Below are positions 18,860 to 27,980 of a stretch of DNA of 64,000 bases, one piece after another. This DNA comes from Desulfatitalea tepidiphila (GTDB lineage Bacteria > Desulfobacterota > Desulfobacteria > Desulfobacterales > Desulfosarcinaceae). Under the pieces are notes generated by a model that had not been told where the DNA came from, did no database searches, and was given only the letters and a program-made list of their open reading frames with translations. The stretch is from positions 682,001 to 746,000 of the forward strand of contig NZ_BCAG01000001.1 of the NCBI RefSeq assembly GCF_001293685.1. The letters run 5' to 3'. Within the stretch, counting starts at the first letter, position 1, and each line of letters begins with the position of its first letter. Both the position numbers and the translations under genes were made by a program.

Positions 18860-19043
18860 GATTAAAATTTCAATTCCCTTCTGACGTTATCGAATATCAC
18901 TCCCCAGAAAACTTGACGAGACGCTCTATATTCGACATCGGCCGAGAGGCGCAAGACTTGAGCCGCTCACTGAAGCCGGTCAGGAGAACCAAGGACATTC
19001 AGTCGTTCCAAGAAGCCGAGGATGATGCAACCCACGAAAAATC

Positions 19044-19073
19044 TTGACATATCATGACGTTTTCCACTATTCT
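19044..19073 (+). promoter_or_regulatory. Candidate sigma-70 promoter for yggT-divIVA-pilT
   Basis: TTGACA (19044-19049) and TATTCT (19068-19073) are separated by 18 bases, and lie about 40 bases before the yggT start. The spacing and both hexamers fit a housekeeping promoter. Not tested. Confidence 0.5.
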
Positions 19074-19114
19074 GAGTCCCAAAACGTTTTGCCGGGAAAG
19101 GGTAACCATCGCAT

Positions 19115-19426
19115 ATGTACCCACTGGGTTATTTCATCGTCGCCGTGGCCAACATCCTGGATTTGGCCCTGGCGCTCTATTTTTGGGTTCTGCTCGCCCA
19201 GGTCGTTCTGTCCTGGGTCAATCCGTCCCCGCGCCACCCGCTGGCCGTGCGCGTGGTCAGGATTATCTACATGCTCACCGAACCCGTGCTTTACAAAATT
19301 CGGACACGCTTTCCGGTATCCTTCGGCGGTATCGATTTTTCACCCATGATCGTCTTGCTGGCGATCTATTTCCTCAGGTTTTTCCTCGTGCAGAGCCTGG
19401 TCCGTTTCGGGAGCAGCCTACTCTAG
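19115..19426 (+). CDS. yggT: YggT-family membrane protein
   Basis: A 103-residue protein with two hydrophobic hairpins and the family patterns YFWVLLAQVVLSWVNPSPRHP and a second segment FSPMIVLLAIYFLRFFL. YggT proteins sit in the inner membrane, and in many bacteria the gene lies next to divIVA, sepF or proC. Here divIVA follows after 22 bases. A role in division-site or envelope organisation is inferred from this linkage. Confidence 0.88.
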   Translation: MYPLGYFIVAVANILDLALALYFWVLLAQVVLSWVNPSPRHPLAVRVVRIIYMLTEPVLYKIRTRFPVSFGGIDFSPMIVLLAIYFLRFFLVQSLVRFGSSLL

Positions 19427-19448
19427 CGTGTCTGCAGGGAGAGGTCAC

Positions 19449-19964
19449 ATGACAATTACCGCAGTCGATATTCAACAACAACAATTTCGGGTTCGATTCA
19501 GGGGATTCGACATCCGCGAAGTCGATCGTTTCCTGGAACAGACGGCCGAAACGATCACTGCGTTGCAGGAAGAGAATATCAAGATCAAAGAGGAATTGCG
19601 GCGTCTGAAGATGGAGACCCAAGGCTACAAGGAGCGTGAAGAGACATTCAAGCGCGCCATGCTCAATTCCCAGAAGGTCTTGGAACAGATGAAGGAAAAT
19701 GCACGCAAGTCGGCCGAGATCATCATTGCCGACGCGGAGGTCAAGGCTGAAAAGATCCTCAATCGCGCCCACAACCGCTTGTCTCAACTCCATGAAGACA
19801 TTTCCGAGCTCAAACGCCAGCGGGTGCAAATCGAAGTTCAGATCCGTTCCGTCATCGACGCCCACAGCAAGTTGCTGGAGATGGGCAAGGAGAGCATGGA
19901 TGCATTGGATGAATCCGATGACAAGGTGGCCGTCCTAAAACAACCGCCCAGCATTTTAAGCTAA
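19449..19964 (+). CDS. divIVA: DivIVA-domain protein
   Basis: A 171-residue protein with the N-terminal DivIVA membrane-binding motif (RVRFRGFDIREVDRFLEQ) followed by a long coiled coil through about residue 160 and a short tail. DivIVA proteins sense negative membrane curvature and recruit division or polarity factors at the cytoplasmic face. The start at 19449 is preferred over GTG 19428 because GGGAGAGG lies just upstream. Located between yggT and two pilT-like genes, so a polar scaffold for pilus motors is a reasonable inference. Confidence 0.92.
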   Translation: MTITAVDIQQQQFRVRFRGFDIREVDRFLEQTAETITALQEENIKIKEELRRLKMETQGYKEREETFKRAMLNSQKVLEQMKENARKSAEIIIADAEVKAEKILNRAHNRLSQLHEDISELKRQRVQIEVQIRSVIDAHSKLLEMGKESMDALDESDDKVAVLKQPPSILS

Positions 19965-20093
19965 ACCCTCCCGCCCATTGGCCGATAATGAACAAAGAGC
20001 CGAACAGCCACCATTCGATGTGGGCTGTTATTCTCTGTAGCGTTTTAGTGCCCTTTCGCAGGTTAACCGGGCAATTCAACCAGGGAGTTGCGC

Positions 20094-21176
20094 ATGGCCA
20101 AAATTGATGCTTTTTTCAAGCTGATGCACGAACAGAATGCCTCCGACTTGCACCTTATGGCAGGCCAACCGCCTGCCTTGCGCGTGCATGGCGACATCGA
20201 ACGGGTCAAGTACAAAGTGCTTGACAACGACGGTCTGCGCGCCATGCTCTATGAAATCGCGGCCGAAGATAAGATCAAGACTTTTGAAGAGACCGGAGAT
20301 GTGGACTTCGGTTATGAGATCCCCGGGCTGGCGCGATACCGCGCCAATTTTTTCATGCAGAAAAACGGAGTGGGGGCCGTGTTCAGGGAAATCCCCAGCA
20401 CGATTCTCACCTGCGAGCAGTTGGGGTTGCCGTCGGTCATGGCCAAGTTGGCCAGCCTGCCGCGCGGCCTGGTCATCGTCACCGGACCGACCGGCAGTGG
20501 TAAATCCACGACCCTTGCGGCGATTATCGACGAGGCCAATCGAACCCGGGCCGATCACATCATCACCATCGAAGACCCAATCGAATTCGTTCATAAAAGC
20601 CAAGGGTGTCTGGTCAACCATCGTGAGGTGGGCATCCACACCAAGTCGTTCTCGGCAGCGTTGAGAGGCGCCCTGCGCGAAGACCCGGACATCATTCTGG
20701 TCGGCGAAATGCGCGATTTGACCACCATGAGCCTCGCCATCGAGGCGGCCTCCACCGGTCACCTGGTTTTTTCCACGCTGCATACGACCAGTGCGGCCAA
20801 AACCGTGGACCGTATTGTGGAAGTCTTCCCGGCCGAAGAGCAGGCCCAGATCCGTTCCACCCTGTCCGACGGGATTCGCGCCATCATTTCCCAGACCCTG
20901 TTTAAACGCATCGATAAAAAAGGGCGGATCCCGGCCCTGGAAATCCTGATCGCCACACCGGCGGTTCGCAACTTGATCCGGGAGGGCAAGTCGCACCAGA
21001 TTCCATCCATGGTCCAAACCGGTAAAAAGTATGGGATGCAACTGCTCGATGATGCCATCATGGAGCTGTTCAACAAAGGCAGGATCAGCGCCGAGGATGC
21101 CTATACCAAGTCCAACGACAAGGGACGTTTCCGCCCGCTGCTCAAGTCGCCGCCGGTGGATTTTACCGAGGCTTAG
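20094..21176 (+). CDS. pilT: Type IV pilus retraction ATPase PilT
   Basis: A 360-residue secretion-ATPase. N-terminal PAS-like domain with SDLHLMAGQPP, Walker A GPTGSGKST (about residue 130), Asp box IEDPIEF, Walker B ILVGEMRD and the His box HLVFSTLHTTSA. PilT hexamers depolymerise the pilus and power twitching motility. The PilT C-terminal AIRNLIREGK-type sequence is represented as AVRNLIREGKSHQIPSMVQ. The start at ATG 20094 is chosen because AGGGAG stands six bases upstream; TTG 20088 is less likely. No pilin or pilB genes are in the window. Confidence 0.96.
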   Translation: MAKIDAFFKLMHEQNASDLHLMAGQPPALRVHGDIERVKYKVLDNDGLRAMLYEIAAEDKIKTFEETGDVDFGYEIPGLARYRANFFMQKNGVGAVFREIPSTILTCEQLGLPSVMAKLASLPRGLVIVTGPTGSGKSTTLAAIIDEANRTRADHIITIEDPIEFVHKSQGCLVNHREVGIHTKSFSAALRGALREDPDIILVGEMRDLTTMSLAIEAASTGHLVFSTLHTTSAAKTVDRIVEVFPAEEQAQIRSTLSDGIRAIISQTLFKRIDKKGRIPALEILIATPAVRNLIREGKSHQIPSMVQTGKKYGMQLLDDAIMELFNKGRISAEDAYTKSNDKGRFRPLLKSPPVDFTEA

Positions 21177-21255
21177 GCCTTGCGCCCGGCGCGGGAGCGA
21201 CCGGCTGAACTAAGTAGCGTCCGTCCGCAAATAGGCAAATTGGCCATTTGTGAAT

Positions 21256-21314
21256 GGGCACTAAGGAGCAGGTCACATTAACACGGTGACCGGCGCCAGA
21301 GCGAAAGGCGCCGG
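21256..21314 (+). promoter_or_regulatory. Hairpins upstream of the second pilT-like gene
   Basis: Two adjacent stems: GGTCAC/GTGACC around 21271-21290 and a perfect eight-pair stem CCGGCGCC/GGCGCCGG (21290-21297, 21307-21314) with loop AGAGCGAAA, ending 17 bases before the start at 21332. No T run follows, so it is not a simple terminator. It could control translation or protect the mRNA. I could not match it to a c-di-GMP riboswitch. Confidence 0.5.
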
Positions 21315-21331
21315 TTGCAATGGGGACGGCC

Positions 21332-22498
21332 ATGAAGAAGCAAGAGATCGATCACATCCTTACCCGAATGCTCGATTCACACAGCAACGTGTCGGACCTC
21401 AATTTGACGGTCGGCCGGCCGTTGCAGGTGGAAAGTTCCGGCGAGCTGTTGCCGGTCAGCACCAAGCCCCAGATCGACAGCCTGACACCGTTTCAGACCG
21501 AAATCGTGGCGCTGAATCTCATCGACGGCGATCGTCGTTTGACCGAGACGCTCCTGCAGACCGGATCTTGCGACCTTTCCTACGGCCTACCCGGCAAAGC
21601 GCGGTTCCGCGTGAATATTTTTTCCCAGTCCGGCCATTTGTCCATTGTCTTAAGACAGCTGGAGTCCAAGGTGCCGACGATCCGGGACATGCGGCTGCCG
21701 GAATCCTTCGTGGAAATGGGCCGGGAACTCAACGGCATCATCATCTTCACCGGCGCCACCGGCACCGGTAAAACCACATCGCTGGCGGCCATCCTGGAGG
21801 AGATCAACGAACAGCGTGCCGTTCATGTGGTGACGCTGGAAGACCCCATCGAATATCAGCATCCCCACAAGAAGGCGACCTTCAATCAACGTGAGCTGGG
21901 GCGGGATTACGATTCGTTCGCCAATGGGCTGCGGGCCGCCCTGCGCCAGGCACCGAAAGTGATTCTGGTCGGCGAAATGCGCGACCGGGAAACCGTCGAA
22001 ATCGGTCTCACGGCCGCGGAAACAGGTCACCTGGTGCTGACCACTCTGCATACCGTGGACGCCGGGCAGACCATCAACCGCATCCTGGGTATGTTTACCA
22101 ACGAAGAGGAAAAGCAGGTCCGCATCCGTCTGGCCGATACGGTTCGGTGGGTCGTCAGCCAGCGCCTGCTGCCCAAGATCGGCGGCGGCCGTGTGGCGGC
22201 CTTCGAAGTGCTGCGAAGCAACTTGAGAATCAAAGAGGCGATATTGAACGGCGAATCCGAAGGCAAGACTTATTACGAGATGATGCAGGCCGGGCGGCCC
22301 TTCGGCATGGTGACCTTCGACGACTATATCGTGGAGCTTTACGAGAAGGGGTTGATCACCCAGGAAACGGCATTGGCCTATTCATCGCACAAGGCCGTCA
22401 CCAGCCGGGGTATTGACAAGGTGAAAAGCGCGAGGGGTGAGTCGACCACGGATATCAAAGATCTGGAACTCGATCGGGGGTATCATAAAAAAGCGTAG
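21332..22498 (+). CDS. Second PilT-family ATPase (PilT2/PilU-like)
   Basis: A 388-residue paralogue of the preceding gene. Walker A GATGTGKTTS, Asp box LEDPIEYQ, Walker B ILVGEMRD and His box HLVLTTLHTVDA are all intact, and the N-terminal domain has SDLNLTVGRP. The extended C-terminus (after about residue 350) is Lys/Asp-rich. Genomes with twitching motility often carry such an accessory retraction ATPase that acts with PilT. The start at 21332 follows GGGGA; an in-frame ATG at 21320 is an alternative. Confidence 0.92.
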   Translation: MKKQEIDHILTRMLDSHSNVSDLNLTVGRPLQVESSGELLPVSTKPQIDSLTPFQTEIVALNLIDGDRRLTETLLQTGSCDLSYGLPGKARFRVNIFSQSGHLSIVLRQLESKVPTIRDMRLPESFVEMGRELNGIIIFTGATGTGKTTSLAAILEEINEQRAVHVVTLEDPIEYQHPHKKATFNQRELGRDYDSFANGLRAALRQAPKVILVGEMRDRETVEIGLTAAETGHLVLTTLHTVDAGQTINRILGMFTNEEEKQVRIRLADTVRWVVSQRLLPKIGGGRVAAFEVLRSNLRIKEAILNGESEGKTYYEMMQAGRPFGMVTFDDYIVELYEKGLITQETALAYSSHKAVTSRGIDKVKSARGESTTDIKDLELDRGYHKKA

Positions 22499-22603
22499 TT
22501 CCGGTGCGTTTCGTAAATGGTGGATGGCGTGATCGTATCGGTTGAGCATACTGTGCGGGCACGAACCGCGTTTGGCCCGCCCCAGGGAGCATTGGATTGA
22601 GAT

Positions 22604-23257
22604 ATGGAGATTATTTGCCAGAATTGCAACGGTAAGCTGAAGGTCGCCGACGATAAACTGCCGGAAGGCAAAACCGTCACGCTGAAATGCCCGCGTTGCC
22701 AGTCCAAGATCAGCGTCAATCGACCGGCCCAAAAGGCCGAGGCAGAGGATGGCGCCTTCGACGATTTGTTCGATTTTGACGAAGACGATGGCGAAGGGTA
22801 CGACGCGTCTGAAAAGCCGTTCGACTTTATCGAAGAAGAAGGTAAAACGGCACTGGTCTGCGAGTCCGACACCCTGATCCGTGAAAAGATGCGACCCACT
22901 CTCGACCTGATGGAATACCACATCACCGAAACGCCCAACAGTCGTGAAGCGCTCAAGAAGATGCGCTACCACACGTATGATCTGGTGTTGCTCAACGAGT
23001 ATTTCGACACCCGGGACCCGGATGCCAATCCAGTCCTCATCTATATCGAAAGACTGGCCATGGAGACGCGCCGCAACATGTTCGTGACGCTCCTGACCAC
23101 CCGCTTCCGGACGATGGATCACATGACCGCTTTTCAAAAGAGCGTAAATATGATCGTGAACCTTCGCAACATCGATGATATCGACAAGATCCTGCAAAGA
23201 GGAATGGCCGATTACGGCCTGTTTTACAAAGTCTTTAAGGAATCATTGACCCGGTAG
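22604..23257 (+). CDS. MJ0042-type zinc ribbon fused to a receiver-like domain lacking the phosphoacceptor Asp
   Basis: The N-terminus has ICQNCNGKLKVADDKLPEG and LKCPRCQSKI (two CxxC pairs), the MJ0042 zinc-ribbon pattern. An acidic linker (residues 45-80) leads to a receiver-like domain where the acidic pair is retained (VCESDTL), but the expected phosphoaspartate position reads YDLVLLNEYFD, with Asn. No KP motif is clear. It probably works as a phosphorylation-independent protein-interaction module. It follows the two pilT-like genes on the same strand. Confidence 0.8.
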   Translation: MEIICQNCNGKLKVADDKLPEGKTVTLKCPRCQSKISVNRPAQKAEAEDGAFDDLFDFDEDDGEGYDASEKPFDFIEEEGKTALVCESDTLIREKMRPTLDLMEYHITETPNSREALKKMRYHTYDLVLLNEYFDTRDPDANPVLIYIERLAMETRRNMFVTLLTTRFRTMDHMTAFQKSVNMIVNLRNIDDIDKILQRGMADYGLFYKVFKESLTR

Positions 23258-23324
23258 GCGCGTTGGGCCTACATAGGGTTGTCAACGCTTGGTACCTCTA
23301 CCGTCAAACATCGATTGCCGACCC

Positions 23325-24242
23325 ATGCCCAAGTCTAGCCATGTTGTTCAAGCCGCTGATAACCTTTTTATGGTCACCCTGCCGGTGGCCATCACCGGCT
23401 TTGCGGATTTCATCACTGCCTGGGTATGGACTGCCGGTCCGGTCGTCGTCGTGGATGTGGGGCCGTCATCGACCAACGGCCGGTTGCTCTCCGCATTGGC
23501 CGAACTCGGCGTGCGTCACCTCGATTTTATATTGTTGACCCATATCCACATCGATCATGCCGGCGGTATCGGCGGATTGGCGCGTGCATTTTCCGGGACG
23601 CCGGTGGTGTGCCATCCCAAGGCCGTGGAGCATCTGGTAGATCCGCAACGGTTGTGGGAAGGATCCGTCAAGACGCTGGGCGATGTGGCCCGCGCTTACG
23701 GCCCCATCGAACCGGTGCCAGGGGGGCAGGTGCTTCCCATGGATCGGTTCGAGGCCCAGGGCATTGTGCCCATTGCGACCCCCGGCCATGCCCCCCACCA
23801 CTTCAGTTTTCTCATGGGCGATCTGCTCTTCGCCGGTGAGGCGGGCGGTGTCTGCCTTTCGCTGGAAAATGGGGAAGCCTACCTGCGTCCGGCCACACCG
23901 CCGCGATTTCGCATCCAGACCAGCCTCGACAGCATCGATCGACTCATCGCCCGTGCTCCCCGCCGGATCTGTTATGGGCATGTGGGAATGCGTTCGCAAG
24001 CCGTCGAGATGCTCGACCGCCAACGCGCCCAGCTCAAGCTGTGGTTGGAGAAGATCACGCCCTGGTATGAACGCCATCCACAGGGCGGTTCGGATCTGAT
24101 GGAAGCCTGCCTGGAGGACCTGCTGGCCAGCGATCCGTCGCTGTCACGCTTCAATCAACTGTCGCCGGATGTCCGCAGCCGCGAGCGTTTTTTTCTGCTC
24201 AACAGCGTCCGAGGGTATTGGGGGTATCTTGCCGAGCAGTAG
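23325..24242 (+). CDS. Metallo-beta-lactamase-fold hydrolase
   Basis: A 305-residue protein with the metal-binding motif THIHIDHAGG, a second His in GHAPHH and the third in the GHVG segment. The HxHxDH pattern marks the glyoxalase II/RNase Z superfamily; the substrate is not indicated. The start at 23325 (MPKSSH) is favoured over TTG 23289, but neither has a clear ribosome site. It ends 38 bases before the convergent coaX gene. Confidence 0.88.
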   Translation: MPKSSHVVQAADNLFMVTLPVAITGFADFITAWVWTAGPVVVVDVGPSSTNGRLLSALAELGVRHLDFILLTHIHIDHAGGIGGLARAFSGTPVVCHPKAVEHLVDPQRLWEGSVKTLGDVARAYGPIEPVPGGQVLPMDRFEAQGIVPIATPGHAPHHFSFLMGDLLFAGEAGGVCLSLENGEAYLRPATPPRFRIQTSLDSIDRLIARAPRRICYGHVGMRSQAVEMLDRQRAQLKLWLEKITPWYERHPQGGSDLMEACLEDLLASDPSLSRFNQLSPDVRSRERFFLLNSVRGYWGYLAEQ

Positions 24243-24280
24243 TCGGGCGGCTCCGTTGACCGCCCAGGCGGTATCGACAT

Positions 24281-25045
24281 TTAGAGCCGATCGGCGATAA
24301 TCTTCAGCCCGACCAGGGTCAGGTCGGATTCTACGGCTTCGATGCAGGTGGCTACATGCTGCATCAAAGGGGCCAGTCCTCCGGTGGCGATTACCTTGGG
24401 GCGGGTTCCCAGTTCGGCGGAAATACGCGCGATCATGCCATCGACCATCCCCGCATATCCATAGATGATGCCCGATTGAATGCTCGAAATGGTATCATTG
24501 CCGATCACGCTGGCCGGTTTTTTGAAGATCTCCACGCGTGGGAGCTTGGATGCCTTTGCAAACAGCGCTTCGGACGAGATGCCGATGCCGGGGCTGATGG
24601 CGCCTCCCAGGTATTCACCCTTTTCGGTGATGACATCGAAGGTGGTGGCCGTGCCGAAATCGATGACGATCAGGCTGGTACGATAGCGTTCGTAGGCCGC
24701 CACGGCGTTCACGATGCGATCGGCGCCCACCTCGTTGGGGTTGCTGTAGAGGATCGGCATTCCGGGATAGGATTTGGCATCGATCCAATGGGCGACCTGT
24801 TTCAGATATTTGCGGGCAAAGGCGTCCAGGATCGTCACCATGGGTGGGACGACACAGGAAACAACGGTCTTTTCGATCCTGGCGATGTCGATCCGGCTGC
24901 GCCCAAAGAGCCCGGCCGCCAGGAGGTTGAATTCATCCTCTGTCGTATTGCGTTCGGTACGGACCCGCCAGTTTTCGATGAGCGTGTCGCCATCGAAAAC
25001 GCCCATGACGATATTGGTGTTGCCGACATCGATGACCAGCAGCAT
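24281..25045 (-). CDS. coaX: Type III pantothenate kinase
   Basis: Phosphorylates pantothenate as the first step of coenzyme A synthesis. The 254-residue protein has the ASKHA phosphate-1 motif DVGNTNIVMG at the N-terminus, the adenosine-site segments, and GADRIVNAVAAYE and IDFGTATTFDVI typical of CoaX. Last gene of the minus-strand group tilS-ftsH-folP-coaX. Length is normal. Confidence 0.96.
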   Translation of the reverse strand: MLLVIDVGNTNIVMGVFDGDTLIENWRVRTERNTTEDEFNLLAAGLFGRSRIDIARIEKTVVSCVVPPMVTILDAFARKYLKQVAHWIDAKSYPGMPILYSNPNEVGADRIVNAVAAYERYRTSLIVIDFGTATTFDVITEKGEYLGGAISPGIGISSEALFAKASKLPRVEIFKKPASVIGNDTISSIQSGIIYGYAGMVDGMIARISAELGTRPKVIATGGLAPLMQHVATCIEAVESDLTLVGLKIIADRL

Positions 25046-25080
25046 GCCACAATGCCCTTTCTAATATTGGATGATTGTTT

Positions 25081-25947
25081 TCAAGCGTTTCGGATGGCGT
25101 CCAGCATCGTCACCATTGCCTTGGTGTTGGCGACATTGTGAACCCGGACGATGTGGGCGCCATTGTTCACGGCCATGGCGATGGTCGCCTGGGTGCCGGT
25201 TTCGACCTCGGGCCGGTCCGCCGACAGCTCGGTCGCGGTCGCCCCGGACAAAATTTTACGAATAAAAGCCTTGCGGGACGTGCCGATCAAAATCGGCACG
25301 TCCAGCTCTTCGAAAACAGACAACCGCCGGATAATCTGTAAATTATGCGCGACGGTTTTTCCGAACCCGATGCCTGGATCGATGATGATTTTATCGGATG
25401 CGATACCGGCTTGCCTCGCCCTTCCGATGGCCGTTTTCAAGTACGCTTTCACTTCGCCGAGCAGATCGTCGTAAACCGGGTCGATTTGCATGGTGCGCGG
25501 GCGTCCTTTCATATGCATCAGGATCACCGGCACATCGTATTTTACCGCTACCGCAGCCATCTGATCGTCCATCTGCAGGGCGCTGATGTCGTTGACGATG
25601 GCGGCCCCCGCGGCCAAGGCCGCTTCGGCAACAGCGGCCTTGTTGGTGTCGATGGAGATGGGCACACCGATGCGTGTCGTCAGACGTTCAATCACCGGCA
25701 TGACCCGATCGATTTCCGCCTGTGCGGACACGCCTTCGGAGTAGGGCCGGGTAGATTCACCCCCGATGTCGACAATATCGGCGCCCGCCTGGACCAGTCG
25801 TTCGGCTTGGCTCACGGCCGCTTCGGTGGAGTAGAATTGTCCACCGTCCGAAAACGAGTCGGGCGTGATATTGACAATGCCCATGATCGCCGTGCGATGC
25901 CCGAGTTCGAGATGAAAGCGGTTCCAGTGCAGGGTATAGTGTTTCAT
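25081..25947 (-). CDS. folP: Dihydropteroate synthase
   Basis: Condenses p-aminobenzoate with dihydropterin pyrophosphate in folate synthesis. The 288-residue TIM-barrel shows IVNITPDSFSDGG, VDIGGESTRP and the KDFIxxxx-type loop as IIIDPGIGFGKT. It follows ftsH with 53 bases between and precedes coaX; tilS-ftsH-folP linkage is common in bacteria. Confidence 0.97.
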   Translation of the reverse strand: MKHYTLHWNRFHLELGHRTAIMGIVNITPDSFSDGGQFYSTEAAVSQAERLVQAGADIVDIGGESTRPYSEGVSAQAEIDRVMPVIERLTTRIGVPISIDTNKAAVAEAALAAGAAIVNDISALQMDDQMAAVAVKYDVPVILMHMKGRPRTMQIDPVYDDLLGEVKAYLKTAIGRARQAGIASDKIIIDPGIGFGKTVAHNLQIIRRLSVFEELDVPILIGTSRKAFIRKILSGATATELSADRPEVETGTQATIAMAVNNGAHIVRVHNVANTKAMVTMLDAIRNA

Positions 25948-26000
25948 GGCGTTCTTAAAGTCTCGATGATGATCCCGGCCTCATGGGTTTCGCGGCGCGA

Positions 26001-27866
26001 TCACTCCCCTGCGGGGTCCTCGATGTGGAGCTCCGGATCGGCTTCGCCCTGATCCTCCTTGGCCGACGGCAGGTTGGCGTCCGGTTTGATCGAAAGAATC
26101 AGCTCGTCGAGCTCCTTGCCAAGCACCGTCTCTTTTTCGAGCAACCGGTCAGCCAGGGCATGCAGGATAGTGATATGTTCACTCAGGACCGAATGGGCCT
26201 GCTGGTGGGCATTTTTTATCAGTCGCGTGATTTCCTTGTCGATTTTTTGGGCCGTGGCCTCTGAATAGTCACGGTGCTGTGCTATTTCGCGACCCAAAAA
26301 GACCTGCTCCTCACCCTGGGCATAGGACAACGGTCCCAGTTCCTCGCTCATTCCCCACTGGCGCACCATTTGTTGGGCCAGCTCCGTCGCTTGCTTGATA
26401 TCGTTGGAAGCACCGGTGCTGATGCGATTGAAGACGATCTCTTCGGCCACTCGGCCGCCGAAGGCCACCGCCAGTTCGCTCTCGAGTTGATCTTTGTACT
26501 TGAAATCACGCTCTTCCGGCAGAAACCAGGTGACGCCGGCGGCGCGACCACGGGGGATGATGGTGATCTTGTTCACGGCATCGGTGTTGGGCAAAAAGCG
26601 TGCGACCAGCGCATGGCCGCCTTCATGATAGGCCGTGGTTTTGCGGTCCTCTTCGCGGATCACCTTGGACTTGCGCTCCAGACCCATATACACCTTGTCC
26701 TTGGCGTCTTCGAAGTCCACCATCTCCAGCTTTTCCTTGCCGCGCTTGGCGGCCAGCAACGCGGCCTCGTTGACCAGGTTCTCGAGGTCGGCACCGGAAA
26801 ATCCGGGTGTGCCTTTGGCCAGATTGGTGGCATTGACATTTTGATCCACGGGCGTCTTTTTCATGTGAACCGAGAGGATTTTCTCGCGCCCCCGGATGTC
26901 GGGAAGATTGACCACCACCTGTCGGTCGAAGCGTCCCGGCCGCAGCAATGCCGGGTCGAGAACGTCGGGCCGGTTGGTGGCCGAGATGAGAATGACGCCT
27001 TCGTTGGACTCGAACCCGTCCATTTCCACCAGTAGTTGATTGAGGGTCTGTTCGCGTTCGTCGTGACCGCCGCCCAGACCGGCGCCGCGATGGCGGCCGA
27101 CCGCATCGATTTCATCGATAAAAATAATGCAGGGCGCGTGCTTCTTGCCCTGGACAAATAGGTCGCGTACGCGCGAAGCGCCGACACCGACAAACATCTC
27201 CACGAAATCCGACCCGCTGATGCTGAAAAACGGCACCCCGGCCTCACCGGCGATGGCCCTGGCCAGCAGCGTCTTGCCCGTGCCCGGCGGGCCCATGAGC
27301 AGGACCCCCTTGGGGATGCGCCCGCCCAGGCGGGTGAATTTTTTCGGGTCGCGCAGGAAATCGACAACCTCGCTCAGCTCTTCCTTGGCCTCGTCGATAC
27401 CCGCCACATCTTCGAAGGTGACCTTCTCCTGGGAGTCGGACATGAGCCTGGCCCTGCTTTTGCCGAACGATAGCGCTTTTCCGCCGCCCGATTGCATCTG
27501 CCGCATGAAAAAGATCCACACACCGATCAGCACGAGCATGGGGAACCACGAGATCAATATATTGTACCAGGGCGATTCGGTGGGGGGCTTGGCCTTGATG
27601 CTGATGTTTTTGGATCTTAAATTTCTAATGAGATCAGGATCTTCCGGTGTATATACGCGGTATTTCTGTCCACTGATATCGGTTGCGCTGATTTCCTGGC
27701 CCTGGATGGTGACTTCGTTCACCCGATTTTCGTCGACCATGGCCAAAAATTCGGAGTATCCCAAAGGGGTTTCGGTGAGGTTTTGGGCGTTGAACATTTT
27801 GTAGAGCATGATCATCATCAGGGTGATCACGCACCATAACGCCAAGTTTTTATAAAAAGGGTTCAA
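26001..27866 (-). CDS. ftsH: ATP-dependent zinc metalloprotease FtsH
   Basis: A membrane-anchored AAA+ protease that degrades membrane and regulatory proteins. TM1 is near residues 8-24 and TM2 near 105-125; Walker A GPPGTGKT, Walker [10 protein letters not shown], the SRH region and the zinc motif HEGGH are all intact. I place the start at TTG 27866 ([11 protein letters not shown]), because GGAGG (27875-27879) lies eight bases upstream and it gives the usual FtsH N-terminus. The upstream ATG at 27884 would be read through this ribosome site. Length 621 residues is normal. Confidence 0.97.
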   Translation of the reverse strand: MNPFYKNLALWCVITLMMIMLYKMFNAQNLTETPLGYSEFLAMVDENRVNEVTIQGQEISATDISGQKYRVYTPEDPDLIRNLRSKNISIKAKPPTESPWYNILISWFPMLVLIGVWIFFMRQMQSGGGKALSFGKSRARLMSDSQEKVTFEDVAGIDEAKEELSEVVDFLRDPKKFTRLGGRIPKGVLLMGPPGTGKTLLARAIAGEAGVPFFSISGSDFVEMFVGVGASRVRDLFVQGKKHAPCIIFIDEIDAVGRHRGAGLGGGHDEREQTLNQLLVEMDGFESNEGVILISATNRPDVLDPALLRPGRFDRQVVVNLPDIRGREKILSVHMKKTPVDQNVNATNLAKGTPGFSGADLENLVNEAALLAAKRGKEKLEMVDFEDAKDKVYMGLERKSKVIREEDRKTTAYHEGGHALVARFLPNTDAVNKITIIPRGRAAGVTWFLPEERDFKYKDQLESELAVAFGGRVAEEIVFNRISTGASNDIKQATELAQQMVRQWGMSEELGPLSYAQGEEQVFLGREIAQHRDYSEATAQKIDKEITRLIKNAHQQAHSVLSEHITILHALADRLLEKETVLGKELDELILSIKPDANLPSAKEDQGEADPELHIEDPAGE

Positions 27867-27980
27867 AAAGAATACCTCCTCCATAGTTTGGTGCCGCCGA
27901 CTGCCGGAATTGCCTACCATAATGCCCTTTGGGCCTTTTCGCAACTATTATCATTTTGTTTTCCCTCAGGGCGATCGCCT

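Noticed and set aside
21256-21314. c-di-GMP riboswitch upstream of pilT2
   Set aside because: The conserved GEMM core and receptor bases could not be found; only simple hairpins are visible.
24245-24265. GGGCGG/CCGCCC stem between the MBL and coaX genes as a terminator
   Set aside because: Only six pairs and no T run on either strand.
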